Source: Fidelibacterota bacterium
GTDB taxonomy: Bacteria; Pseudomonadota; Alphaproteobacteria; Rhodospirillales; Rhodospirillaceae
Reading direction: 5' to 3'
Length of the DNA stretch: 64,000 bases
Assembly (NCBI GenBank): GCA_947476895.1
Contig: CANJRX010000001.1
Coordinates: 558,865-622,864, forward strand
In this document: positions 44,162 through 52,727 of the stretch, piece after piece
Layout: the number at the start of each line of letters is the position of its first letter
Position numbering within the stretch: position 1 is the first letter of the stretch
Made by a program: the position numbers and the translations under genes
Notes under the pieces: generated by a model
Told to the model about the DNA's origin: nothing
Database searches by the model: none
Seen by the model: only the letters and a program-made list of their open reading frames with translations

Positions 44162-45597
44162 TGTCCACCGCCGCGTCGAAATGCGCCGTCTTGGATGGCG
44201 CTTGCGGCGTTGGAAAACTGGCTCACCACGTCCTGTACATGTCCCATATCTTTAAGGGCGATCGTGCCCTTCGGTTCTTCAGGCTTCTTGTCCGCGCCTT
44301 TTGCACCGGCTTTGCGGGCCGTGCGCGGAACCCAAGCTTGCTGAAATCCCAGCTTCGTTGCTTCCTTCAGCCGCAAGTCCCGCTGCGCCACCGCGCGGAT
44401 CTCGCCCGAGAGGCCGATCTCGCCGAACACCACCGTATCGGCCGGGACAGGATCGCCCGAAAACGCCGAAACCAGAGCCGCGGCCACGGCCAAATCCGCT
44501 GCCGGTTCCTGGATGCGAAGGCCACCGGCGACGTTGAGATATATGTCGTGCCCCCCGAAGGCAAGGCCCGCCCGGGCCTCCAAAACCGCGAGAATCATGT
44601 TCAAGCGCGCCATGTCCCAACCTACCGCCGCCCGGCGCGGGGTGCCGAGGCTGGAAGGGGCCACAAGTGCTTGAATTTCCACAAGAACGGGCCGGGTACC
44701 CTCTATGCCTGCAAACACGCAAGACCCGCTGACATTGCCCCGGCGCTCGGCCAGAAATAGGGCCGAAGGGTTCAAGACCTCTTTCAGCCCGGCGTCAGTC
44801 ATTTCGAAGACGCCGATTTCGTCGGTGGGCCCGAATCTGTTCTTCACGGCGCGCAGGATTCGGAACTGGTGGCCACGGTCGCCTTCGAAATAAAGCACGG
44901 TGTCGACCATGTGCTCGAGCACGCGCGGACCGGCCAACGTGCCTTCCTTGGTGACGTGGCCGACGAGGAACAAGGTGAAGCCGCGCTTCTTGGCGACGCG
45001 GATCAATTCATGGGCGCAGGTGCGCACCTGTGTGACCGTGCCGGGCGCGGAATCGATGCTGTCGGAATACATGGTCTGAATGGAATCGATGACGACAACA
45101 TCGGGCGGATGACCGGCTTCCATGCTGGCGACGATGTCGCGCACGTTTGTCGCAGCGGCCAGCTGTACGGGCGACGTTTCCATACCCAAGCGCTTCGCGC
45201 GCAGGCGCACTTGATCGACGGCTTCTTCCCCGGTGATGTAAACGCAGGCTGCGTCTTTGCCGAGCAGGGCCGTGGCTTGCAAAAGCAGCGTCGATTTGCC
45301 GATGCCCGGATCGCCGCCGACAAGAATGGCTGAACCTTCCACAAGGCCGCCGCCGCAGACGCGGTCCAGCTCGCCGATATGTGTCGTCCGCCGGGGCGGC
45401 AAGGCCGCCACGCCGCGCAGATCGACAAACTCGATTTTGCGTCCGCCTTTGCCGCCGCTCACACCTTTGGGCAAATTTTCGCGCGGGGCTTCTTCGACGA
45501 TGGTATTCCACTCGCCGCAGGATTCGCATTTGCCGGCCCATTTGGACGTGGCTGCGCCGCAGTTCTGGCAGACGAAGGATTTTGTGACCTTCGCCAC
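44158..45597 (-). CDS. radA: DNA repair protein RadA/Sms
   Basis: This 479-residue ATPase begins with a four-Cys zinc finger (FVCQNCGAATSKWAGKCESC). The RecA-like core has Walker A GGDPGIGKST and the RadA-specific KNRFG motif. The C-terminal Lon-protease-like domain (ALVSAFSGDPVPADTVVFGE region) lacks the catalytic dyad. It drives branch migration in recombination. It shares a 4-bp overlap with cvpA and is separated from mlaF by 5 bp. Confidence 0.96.
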   Translation of the reverse strand: MAKVTKSFVCQNCGAATSKWAGKCESCGEWNTIVEEAPRENLPKGVSGGKGGRKIEFVDLRGVAALPPRRTTHIGELDRVCGGGLVEGSAILVGGDPGIGKSTLLLQATALLGKDAACVYITGEEAVDQVRLRAKRLGMETSPVQLAAATNVRDIVASMEAGHPPDVVVIDSIQTMYSDSIDSAPGTVTQVRTCAHELIRVAKKRGFTLFLVGHVTKEGTLAGPRVLEHMVDTVLYFEGDRGHQFRILRAVKNRFGPTDEIGVFEMTDAGLKEVLNPSALFLAERRGNVSGSCVFAGIEGTRPVLVEIQALVAPSSLGTPRRAAVGWDMARLNMILAVLEARAGLAFGGHDIYLNVAGGLRIQEPAADLAVAAALVSAFSGDPVPADTVVFGEIGLSGEIRAVAQRDLRLKEATKLGFQQAWVPRTARKAGAKGADKKPEEPKGTIALKDMGHVQDVVSQFSNAASAIQDGAFRRGGGH

Positions 45598-45602
45598 TGT
45601 GC

Positions 45603-46376
45603 CTACCTGCGCACTTGCATCTTGATGGGGCCTTCGGCGCTGCCGTGCACGAATTGCTCGACGTAAGCGTTGCCGCTGTTATCGACATCTTTAGACGCGC
45701 CGTCCCAGATCAACTTGCCTTCGTAGAGCATGGTGATGCGATTACCGATCTTGCGGGCCGAATGCATGTCGTGGGTGATGCTGAGTGCCGTGATGCCCTG
45801 ATCCTTCACGCATGAGACAATCAGGTCGTTGATGACGTCGGCCATGATCGGATCGAGACCGGTTGTGGGTTCATCGAAGAAAATAATCTCAGGGTTGCCG
45901 GCGATAGCACGCGCAAGGCCCACACGCTTTTGCATGCCGCCTGAAAGCTCCGACGGCGCCAGCTCGCCGACGGCGGCATTGAGGCCCACTTTCGCCAGCG
46001 TCTCAATAGCGCGCTCTTTAGCCTGCTTGCGGTTGATGCGCTCACGTTGCATCAGGCCAAACGCGACATTTTCCCAGACGGGCAAGCTGTCGAACAGCGC
46101 CGCACCCTGGAACAACATGCCGAACTTGCTGTTCACGGCATCGCGTTCGTTGGCGGGCACTTGTGTGACGTCCTGACCATCCACTTCGATGACGCCGGAA
46201 TCGGCGAGTAAAATACCGATGATGGATTTGATCAGCACCGACTTGCCGGTGCCCGATCCGCCGATAACAACAACGGATTCACCCGCCGCGATATCGAGGT
46301 CGACGCCGTTCAACACCTTCTTGGTGCCGAAGGATTTCTGAACGCCGCGCAGACGAATTTTGGGAACGGTGCTCAT
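45603..46376 (-). CDS. mlaF: Phospholipid ABC transporter ATPase MlaF
   Basis: A 257-residue ABC ATPase with Walker A GGSGTGKSVLIKSIIG, signature LSGGMQKRVGLARAI and Walker B IIFFDEPTTGLDPIMADVIN. GMQKRVGLARA and the loop DSGVIEVDGQDVT are those of MlaF-type ATPases of the Mla retrograde lipid pathway. ATG 46376 overlaps the mlaE stop. The upstream part of the long frame runs through mlaE. The substrate-binding mlaD gene is not adjacent. Confidence 0.92.
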   Translation of the reverse strand: MSTVPKIRLRGVQKSFGTKKVLNGVDLDIAAGESVVVIGGSGTGKSVLIKSIIGILLADSGVIEVDGQDVTQVPANERDAVNSKFGMLFQGAALFDSLPVWENVAFGLMQRERINRKQAKERAIETLAKVGLNAAVGELAPSELSGGMQKRVGLARAIAGNPEIIFFDEPTTGLDPIMADVINDLIVSCVKDQGITALSITHDMHSARKIGNRITMLYEGKLIWDGASKDVDNSGNAYVEQFVHGSAEGPIKMQVRR

Positions 46377-47152
46377 GTGCCGAAAAACAGTTCGGTGATG
46401 ATGTAGTTGAAGGTCAGGATTAGGATGGACGACGACACCACGGCGTTGGTGGTCGCAGCGCCGACACCTTGGGCGCCGCCCTTCGAGTAATAGCCCGAGT
46501 AGCAACCCATGACCGCGATGATGAAACCAAAGGCGCTGGCTTTGACGAGGCCCGAAATGACGTCGAGCGGTTTCAGGATGTCGTAGGTATTGCTGATATA
46601 GGCGGCCGGGTTGAAGCCCAGCTTATAAGTGCTGACGACAAAGCCGCCGAACACGCCGATGATGTCGGCCACTAGCACCAGCAGCGGCAGCATCAAAAGC
46701 CCGGCGATAATGCGCGGCACCACCAGATATTTAAAAGGATTGGTCGAAAGCGTGGTCAGCGCATCAAGCTGCTCGGTGACGCGCATCGTGCCGATTTCTG
46801 CAGCCATCGAAGCGCCGATGCGTCCCGCCACCATCAGGCCTGCCAGCACCGGTCCCAGTTCGCGCGTCAACGCGACGGTGACGACGCTGGCGACAGCAGA
46901 CTCACTGCCCGCGGCGAAGCGCGCGAAGCCGGTGTAGCTTTGCAAGGCCAGCACCATGCCGGAGAAAATCGCGGTCAAACCCACCACCGGCAACGAGTAG
47001 TAGCCGATGTCGATCATCTGCCGGGCGATCAGCCGCGGATAAATCGGCGGGCGCACACAGTGCGACAGCGCCGTGGCGGTGAAGATGGTGAGGCGGCCGA
47101 TATGGCCGAGGAAGGCCAGGACAACGCCGCCGATGAGAGCGAGAAAATTCAT
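46373..47152 (-). CDS. mlaE: Phospholipid ABC transporter permease MlaE
   Basis: A 259-residue permease with five to six membrane helices. The conserved EI-type motif reads LTRELGPVLAGLMVAGRIGASMAAEIGTMRVTEQLDALTT, characteristic of MlaE/TrnL permeases. With MlaF it moves phospholipid between the inner membrane and an MlaD carrier to keep outer-membrane asymmetry. It starts 4 bp after the alr stop. Internal MlaE residue motif SGLVKASAFGFIIAVMGCYSG marks the last helices. Confidence 0.92.
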   Translation of the reverse strand: MNFLALIGGVVLAFLGHIGRLTIFTATALSHCVRPPIYPRLIARQMIDIGYYSLPVVGLTAIFSGMVLALQSYTGFARFAAGSESAVASVVTVALTRELGPVLAGLMVAGRIGASMAAEIGTMRVTEQLDALTTLSTNPFKYLVVPRIIAGLLMLPLLVLVADIIGVFGGFVVSTYKLGFNPAAYISNTYDILKPLDVISGLVKASAFGFIIAVMGCYSGYYSKGGAQGVGAATTNAVVSSSILILTFNYIITELFFGT

Positions 47153-47156
47153 AAAT

Positions 47157-48308
47157 TTATTTCTGCGCGGGTGCGGGTAAATAACGGCGGTGATAGCGGC
47201 CGCCCAGCGCGGTTAGAATTTCGTAGCCGATGGTGCCGGCGGCCTTGGCCAAATCATCGACGGTCTGGCGGGTGCCGATGATGTCGATCACAGCGCCCGG
47301 ACCCAAAGCCGATTCGGGAACGGCCGAGACATCAAAGGTCGTCAGATCCATGGAAACACGGCCCGCAACGGCTACCCGCAGGTCATCGACAAAGGCGTAT
47401 CCCGAAGACCCCCAGGACCGCAGCAGACCGTCGGCATAACCCATTGAAACCGTTGCCAGTTTCGCCCCATCTGGGGCGCGGAAGGTGGCACCATAGCCAA
47501 CGGGGGATGCAGCGTCAACGCGTCGCACCTGGACAATTTTAGCCTGCAGCCGGACCACGGGAATCATGGGGTTTTTGGCCTCGGGCGTGGGGTTAACCCC
47601 GTACAAGGCCACCCCCGGCCGGGCCAGGTCGTAATGATAGGCCTGATCCAAGAACAGCCCCGAGGAATTGGCCAGAGAGCCTTTGGCGTCGGCGAACTTC
47701 AGGCGGAAGGTCGAGAGCATGGACGCGAAGCGCTCGCGCTGCTGGGCGTTCAGGGGATGCGTCGGCACTTCGGCGCAGGCGAGGTGGCTCATCAGGGCCA
47801 GGGGCGTCAAACCCACAAAGCCGTCAGGGTCGGCCATGAGGGCCGCGAACTCGGCGGACGTGAGCCCCAGGCGGTTCATGCCCGTGTCTACGTGCACCAG
47901 GCTTTCCATCAGCACGTCATTGGTCTGGGCAAAGCCGCGCCAGGATTTGATCTGGCCGGGCGTGTTGAGCACGGGGATCAGGCGGTTCGCAGCAAAGTCG
48001 CGTTCGGTGCCGGGGTTGGGTCCGTGCATCACGACAATGCGGGCGGTGGAATTACCCAGGATGCCGCGTAGCGCGAGGCCTTCATCCAGATGGGCGACGT
48101 AGAAGGTGGCGCAGCCCGCAGCGCTCAAAGTCCGCGCGACAGGCTCCAGCCCCAGCCCATAAGCATCGGCCTTCACGACCGCGCCCACATCGCAGGCAGG
48201 GTTAGCGCGGCTTTTCAAAAGCCGCCAATTTTCAGCCAAGGCCGCCAGATCGACCGTCAAAACGGCTCCGGAGCGGTCTTCGGGACGGGAGGAAAGAGGT
48301 GCGGCCAT
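47157..48308 (-). CDS. alr: Alanine racemase
   Basis: A 383-residue fold-type III PLP enzyme that makes D-alanine for peptidoglycan. The PLP Lys is in VGAVVKADAYGLG (about residue 50), and the catalytic Tyr lies in PVGYGATFRAP of the C-terminal domain. SMGYADGLLRSW and GRVSMDLTTFDVS are typical. ATG 48308 is chosen; the ATG at 48374 would run into the dnaB stop region. It lies between dnaB and mlaE on one leftward run of genes. Confidence 0.94.
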   Translation of the reverse strand: MAAPLSSRPEDRSGAVLTVDLAALAENWRLLKSRANPACDVGAVVKADAYGLGLEPVARTLSAAGCATFYVAHLDEGLALRGILGNSTARIVVMHGPNPGTERDFAANRLIPVLNTPGQIKSWRGFAQTNDVLMESLVHVDTGMNRLGLTSAEFAALMADPDGFVGLTPLALMSHLACAEVPTHPLNAQQRERFASMLSTFRLKFADAKGSLANSSGLFLDQAYHYDLARPGVALYGVNPTPEAKNPMIPVVRLQAKIVQVRRVDAASPVGYGATFRAPDGAKLATVSMGYADGLLRSWGSSGYAFVDDLRVAVAGRVSMDLTTFDVSAVPESALGPGAVIDIIGTRQTVDDLAKAAGTIGYEILTALGGRYHRRYLPAPAQK

Positions 48309-48366
48309 AGGCGGCCTAATCACCAGAAAACTAAGGCAAGAGCAAGGCCCCAGCCCTACACGCGCC

Positions 48367-49890
48367 TTACCCAAACTGCTCGGGCACCTGGGAGTCGTCG
48401 ATGTGGTCGCTGAAGTGAGTGAAGTTGGCTTCGAAGTGCAGCTTCACGGTGCCGATGGGGCCGTGGCGCTGCTTGGCCACCAGCACTTCGGCGACATTGT
48501 GCGACTGCTGGAAGCGCTCTTGCCATTTGGTATAGCGCTCGTGGAAGCGCTCGCTGGTTTCTTCCGGCTTTTGCGAGGGCTCGGCGCGTTCCAAATAATA
48601 TTCTTCGCGGAACACGAACATGACGACGTCCGAGTCCTGTTCGATGGTGCCTGATTCGCGCAAGTCTGAGAGCTGCGGGCGTTTGTCTTCGCGTTGTTCG
48701 ACGGCGCGGCTGAGCTGTGACAGCGCCATGACCGGAACGCCGAGATCTTTGGCGAGGGCTTTAAGTCCGCGCGTGATGGCCGAGATTTCCTGCACGCGGT
48801 TTTCGCTGCGTTCGCCGCGCGCCGGTGCAATCAGCTGCAAGTAATCGATGACGATCAGGCCCAGGCCGCTATGGCCGCCGGTTTTGTTCTGGCGCGCGAG
48901 GCGACGGCAGCGCGTGCGGATGGCGGAGACCGTCACGGCGGGCGTGTCGTCGATATAAAGCGGCAGATCGCTGGTTTCCTGGCTCGCGACAACCAGCCGC
49001 GCGAAGTCGTCGTTGGACAAGCCGCCGGTGCGAATGGAATGGCTGTTGATCTTGGAGCGCTCGGCCAGAATACGCGTCGCCAGCTGTTCGGCGGACATTT
49101 CGAGCGAGAAGAACGCGACCAGCTTGCCTTTGTCTTCCACGTTCTCGGTCGTGCGGTAATAGCGCGCCGCGTTGAAAGCCATGGTGGTGGCCAGCGCGGT
49201 TTTACCCATGCTGGGGCGACCGGCGAGGATCAGAAGATCGGAGGAATGCAAACCGCCCAGCTTGCTATCGAGATCGCGCAGGCCCGTGGTCACGCCCGCC
49301 AGCGCACCTTCGCGGCGGTGGGCGGCTTCGGCCAAGCTAATGGCTGTGCTGAGCGCGCTTTCAAAGGTCTGGAACCCGCCTTCGGCGGCGTTGCTGCTCG
49401 CGAGATTGAACAGCTTTTGTTCCGAGCCTTCGATCTGATCCATGGCCGATTCATCAGGCTGGGATTCAAAAGCTTCGTTGACCATGTTCTCGCCGAGCGC
49501 GATCAACTCGCGGCGCAGGAACAGGTCATAGATCAGTTTGCCGTAGTCGCCGGCATTGATGATGGTCACGGCCGCGGCCGCAAGGCTCGCGAGGTATTTA
49601 ATGCCGCCGGCGGCAATGATCAGGTCATCGCGCTCAAGATAGGTTTTCAGCGTGACGGGGTTGGCCTGATGGCCTTGTTCAATCAACTTGGCGCAGGCTT
49701 GATAGATGCGACCATTGACCGGATCGGCGAAATGTTCAGCCGAGAGGAATTCACTGACGCGCTCGAAGGCGCGGTTGTTCATGAGCACAGCGCCCAACAG
49801 CGCACGTTCCGCCTCATAATTGTGAGGCGGCGTACGAAGGACATCCCCGGCGTTATCGGCCGGCTCGGTAGCGCGAAGCGGTGTTGGCAT
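48367..49890 (-). CDS. dnaB: Replicative DNA helicase DnaB
   Basis: A 507-residue helicase with the N-terminal primase-interacting domain (PPHNYEAERALLGAVLMNNRAF). The RecA-like C-terminal motor has Walker A AGRPSMGKTALAT, Walker B LIVIDYLQLI and the loop QLSRAVEQREDKRPQLSDLRESGTIEQDSD. No intein is present. It unwinds DNA as a hexamer at the fork. Gene order rplI-dnaB-alr is common; here uppP, WD40 and CobW genes have come between rplI and dnaB. Confidence 0.97.
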   Translation of the reverse strand: MPTPLRATEPADNAGDVLRTPPHNYEAERALLGAVLMNNRAFERVSEFLSAEHFADPVNGRIYQACAKLIEQGHQANPVTLKTYLERDDLIIAAGGIKYLASLAAAAVTIINAGDYGKLIYDLFLRRELIALGENMVNEAFESQPDESAMDQIEGSEQKLFNLASSNAAEGGFQTFESALSTAISLAEAAHRREGALAGVTTGLRDLDSKLGGLHSSDLLILAGRPSMGKTALATTMAFNAARYYRTTENVEDKGKLVAFFSLEMSAEQLATRILAERSKINSHSIRTGGLSNDDFARLVVASQETSDLPLYIDDTPAVTVSAIRTRCRRLARQNKTGGHSGLGLIVIDYLQLIAPARGERSENRVQEISAITRGLKALAKDLGVPVMALSQLSRAVEQREDKRPQLSDLRESGTIEQDSDVVMFVFREEYYLERAEPSQKPEETSERFHERYTKWQERFQQSHNVAEVLVAKQRHGPIGTVKLHFEANFTHFSDHIDDSQVPEQFG

Positions 49891-49969
49891 GGCGGGACCT
49901 TAGTCTCGTGGTCCGGCGAATTATAGCAGCTATCGCCTGTGGAGGAGGTGGAACATGGGGATAACTATT

Positions 49970-50746
49970 TTATGTTTCGCCCAAAATAATGCTTGTCATG
50001 AAGATTGCGCCGCCATCCTGGTCGTTGAAAATTTCCAGGCTCTCGCCAGGCTTGTGCAAAGCTAGAACGTAGAGCAACGGCAAATAGTGTTCGGGGGTCG
50101 GCACAGACAACGCCGCTTCGGGATCGAGCGCTTTGTAATCGGCGAGGGCCGCGTAATCGCCCGCGGTGATGCGTCGTTTGACCTCGTCATGAAACCGCGT
50201 CCAAGCCGTCATCAGCCGCGCATCGTGCGACCGCCAGTAGCGCAGATTGTGCACGATGTTGCCGCTGCCGAGGATCAACACACCTTCGTCGCGCAAAGCG
50301 GCCAGGCGCTTGGCCCGAGCGTAATGCGCTGCACCCGTTTCATTCACCGGCATACTCAATTGCACAACAGGAATATCGGCATCGGGATACAACGCGACCA
50401 ACACACTCCACACGCCGTGATCGAGACCACGTGTCGCATCGAGCTGCACGCGCTCGGGTGCGAGCAAGTCTGCCACACGCTGTGCAAGCGCCAGATCTCC
50501 CGGTGCGGGATAGCGCACATCGGTGAGCGCTTTCGGAAATCCATAAAAGTCATAGATCAGATCGGGCTGTGCGTGTGCCGTCACCGCAACGCCTTCGGTC
50601 TCCCAATGGGCCGAGACACACAAAATCGCACGCGGGCGCGGAAGCCTTTTGCCCAGCTGCTCCCAACTCTGTCGGTAAATATTGTCCTCAATGGCGTTCA
50701 TGGGCGAGCCATGGCCGAGGAAAAGAGCGGGCATTGCTTTAGTCAT
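49970..50746 (-). CDS. LigB-type extradiol dioxygenase, 4,5-DOPA dioxygenase (YgiD) family
   Basis: A 258-residue class III extradiol ring-cleavage protein: N-terminal ALFLGHGSPMNAI with metal-binding His, ILCVSAHWETEG with the second His, LDHGVWSVLVALYPDADIPVVQLS, and GSGNIVHNLRYW. Plant and E. coli members cleave L-DOPA to betalamic acid precursors using Zn or Fe. The physiological substrate in bacteria is not settled. It stands alone in a leftward position after dnaB. Confidence 0.9.
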   Translation of the reverse strand: MTKAMPALFLGHGSPMNAIEDNIYRQSWEQLGKRLPRPRAILCVSAHWETEGVAVTAHAQPDLIYDFYGFPKALTDVRYPAPGDLALAQRVADLLAPERVQLDATRGLDHGVWSVLVALYPDADIPVVQLSMPVNETGAAHYARAKRLAALRDEGVLILGSGNIVHNLRYWRSHDARLMTAWTRFHDEVKRRITAGDYAALADYKALDPEAALSVPTPEHYLPLLYVLALHKPGESLEIFNDQDGGAIFMTSIILGET

Positions 50747-50886
50747 GCATCCTCAGCGCGAGAGGGGGATAAGAACTCGGGGCGCATCCTCAATGATCAC
50801 AGTTTAGCCTTGGTTTGAAAACATTTCTGCCGGGTTCGCTGCGTATATCTAAGGCTCGCTTCGTTATCCAACACAGGGAGTTTGTT

Positions 50887-51204
50887 ATGTCGGATTCTAC
50901 GAACATTATTTCAAAAGTTGCCGCGTTGATGTTCTTTGTCGCCGCCGGCTTTGGCGTGTACGCCTTCACAACGCACGGCGATCTGAAAGCCATGGAACAT
51001 CGCCTCGCCAGCGTCGAGCAGGAGCGCACCGCCCTGAAAACCGAGTTGGTCGCCACGGAGCAAACCGTTCTGAACAACTCTAGTGCAGTGCAAACCTGCA
51101 CGAGAGAAATGCAAACCTATAAAAGCCGTGCGCAAAGCGCCGAAGCCGCGCTGCAAGATTTGAAGACGCCTAAGCAAAGCAAATCACCTCGTTCTGCCCT
51201 TTAA
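50887..51204 (+). CDS. Small membrane-anchored coiled-coil protein A
   Basis: A 105-residue protein with one N-terminal membrane helix (VAALMFFVAAGFGVYAF) followed by a heptad-like coiled coil (about 35-95: MEHRLASVEQERTALKTEL and on) and a Lys/Ser-rich end. ATG 50887 has GGGAG 7 nt upstream; an in-frame start at 50815 lacks one. It shares helix-plus-coil design and length with the protein 300 bp downstream, so the two may be paralogues. No known family is recognised. A strong terminator follows. Confidence 0.75.
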   Translation: MSDSTNIISKVAALMFFVAAGFGVYAFTTHGDLKAMEHRLASVEQERTALKTELVATEQTVLNNSSAVQTCTREMQTYKSRAQSAEAALQDLKTPKQSKSPRSAL

Positions 51205-51238
51205 CGTCGATCTCTTTCTCCGTATGTACGCTTTCTAA

Positions 51239-51281
51239 CCCCGCCGCCGGGTCCACCGTCACCCGCGGCGGGTCGTTTTTT
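51239..51281 (+). terminator. Strong rho-independent terminator
   Basis: CCCGCCG-c-CGGGT, loop, ACCCG-CGGCGGG (51240-51272) with one bulge, followed by TCGTTTTTT. It ends the transcript of the first coiled-coil protein gene and separates it from the structured region beyond. Confidence 0.92.
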
Positions 51282-51300
51282 GAAACGCCTCCTGATTTTT

Positions 51301-51500
51301 TTGTCGGTTTCAGCCCAAATTCCTGTTATCCTTGTAGGTGAGCACCCACCAAATAGCCCATGCGGAAGGTCAGTCCGCGGGGGGTGTTTTTAGTGTCTAG
51401 GTCCTGGGAGGACCGCCAAGTTACGAACCCTGTTGTGTTGAGGCCGATAGGGGGGAAGTTCGTCTTCGGGGAGGCCTCGTCATAATGAGGAGCAATCAAC
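51301..51500 (+). ncRNA. Structured RNA / long hairpin leader of unknown class
   Basis: A possible promoter (TTGTCG 51301, TGTTAT 51324, 17-bp spacer) is followed by successive hairpins. GCGGA/TCCGC sits inside CACCC/GGGTG (51343-51386), followed by TTTTT. GGTCC/GGACC lies at 51400-51413. GAGGCC/GGCCTC encloses GAAG-TTCGT-CTTC (51440-51478). It ends at the GAGGAG ribosome site of the next small gene. The first hairpin plus U5 could be an attenuator. No match to 6S, SRP, RNase P or tmRNA signatures was seen. Confidence 0.45.
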
Positions 51501-51501
51501 C

Positions 51502-51777
51502 ATGGTCCGTTTTGTCGCCCTTGCCGTCCTATTAGCCATCGGTGCAGGCGTGTACGCCTTCATCCAGGCGTCCAACGTCTCCGCCATTCAGGTCCAGCTC
51601 ACGGCCACCCGTGCGGAACTGGAAAAGTGGAAAACCAGCACGTCGCAGTATCAAGCGACGGCCAAAGAAGCCAATGCCAACCTTGCGACCTGCACCGAGA
51701 AGGTGACGGAAGTTACGACCGCGCTCGACGCCGCCAATGCTGCCATGGCCGCGAAGCGCCCGGCCGCGCGGCGCTAA
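51502..51777 (+). CDS. Small membrane-anchored coiled-coil protein B
   Basis: A 91-residue protein: membrane helix FVALAVLLAIGAGVYAFIQA at the N-terminus, then a coiled coil (VQLTATRAELEKWKTSTSQY and on) and a basic Arg-rich tail. Design and the GVYAF end of the helix match the protein encoded at 50887-51204. It has GAGGAG 9 nt before ATG and sits directly behind the hairpin-rich region, which may control its translation. No family is recognised. Confidence 0.75.
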   Translation: MVRFVALAVLLAIGAGVYAFIQASNVSAIQVQLTATRAELEKWKTSTSQYQATAKEANANLATCTEKVTEVTTALDAANAAMAAKRPAARR

Positions 51778-51794
51778 ACATCTTCCCATTAAAG

Positions 51795-51860
51795 TCTGCT
51801 CTTCAGCAGGCTTAAGCGGAGATTGAGGGGACACGTCGTATCACGGCTTGTCCCCTTGCC
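51795..51860 (+). terminator. Two hairpins after coiled-coil gene B
   Basis: GTCTGCT-CTTC-AGCAGGC (51795-51812) and GGGGACA...TGTCCCC (51827-51855) are both good stems. Neither has a long U tract, so termination is plausible but not certain. uppP starts 55 bp beyond. Confidence 0.5.
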
Positions 51861-51913
51861 ATTTCTAAGAGGCTCTGTCCTGATGCCCGCACATTTTTTA
51901 TCTGCGGTGAGTG

Positions 51914-52717
51914 ATGGATCTTTATACGCTTCTGATGGCCGTGGTTCTCGGCATCGTCGAGGGCATTACTGAATTCCTGCCTATATCTTCAACCGGCCAT
52001 CTCATCCTGGTGGAAGACCTTCTGGGCTATGAAGGCCCCGCGGGAAATTTTTTCGAGATCATCATCCAGCTGGGCGCGATTCTGTCGGTGGTGTGGATCT
52101 ACCGCGTCAAACTGTGGACGACCGCCATGGGTCTGTTCAGCTCTGGCCCGGCACAAAAACTGACCCTCAATGTCTTGATCGCATTTTTACCGGCGGCCAT
52201 CGTTGGTGTGCTGGCCCACGACTTCATCAAGTCCGTGCTGTTCTCGCCCTGGGTGGTTTCGGGCGCGCTGATTGTAGGCGGCGTCGCCATTCTCGTGATC
52301 GAGCGCGTTCAGAAGCATTACACGATTGAGACTGTGGAAGAGATTTCGCCGGGCCGCGCTCTGGCGGTCGGGTTGTTCCAGTGCATTGCCATGATCCCCG
52401 GCGTCAGCCGCGCGGCGGCCACGATTATGGGAGCTCTGCTGGTGGGCGTGAAGCGCCCGGCAGCGGCGGAGTTCTCATTCCTGCTGGCGATCCCTACCAT
52501 GTTCGGGGCGACGCTCTACGATCTCTATAAGAACCGCGACACGCTGACCGGCGACAACCTTGAAGTCATCGCTGTCGGTTTTATGGTGTCTTTCATTGTC
52601 GCACTGGTGGTGGTGAAGTGGTTGTTGCGCTATATCTCGGCGCACACCTTCGGCGCCTTTGCGATCTACCGCATTATCCTCGGCATCGTGATGTTCGCGA
52701 TTTTGCTGACCCGTTAA
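51914..52717 (+). CDS. uppP: Undecaprenyl-diphosphate phosphatase
   Basis: A 267-residue integral membrane enzyme of the BacA/UppP type. The first conserved motif GIVEGITEFLPISSTGHLIL carries the catalytic Glu/His region, and the second, IPGVSRAAATIMGALLVGVKRPAAAEFSFLLAIP, the catalytic Arg. It recycles the C55 lipid carrier for peptidoglycan and surface polysaccharides, and overproduction gives bacitracin resistance in the family. ATG 51914 is preferred; the adjacent GTG at 51911 would add one residue. It converges on the WD40 gene. Confidence 0.96.
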   Translation: MDLYTLLMAVVLGIVEGITEFLPISSTGHLILVEDLLGYEGPAGNFFEIIIQLGAILSVVWIYRVKLWTTAMGLFSSGPAQKLTLNVLIAFLPAAIVGVLAHDFIKSVLFSPWVVSGALIVGGVAILVIERVQKHYTIETVEEISPGRALAVGLFQCIAMIPGVSRAAATIMGALLVGVKRPAAAEFSFLLAIPTMFGATLYDLYKNRDTLTGDNLEVIAVGFMVSFIVALVVVKWLLRYISAHTFGAFAIYRIILGIVMFAILLTR

Positions 52718-52727
52718 AATTTAAATT

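Noticed and set aside
51301-51500. 6S RNA, SRP RNA, tmRNA or RNase P RNA
   Set aside because: None of the conserved sequences of these RNAs is present, and the neighbours do not match their usual context.
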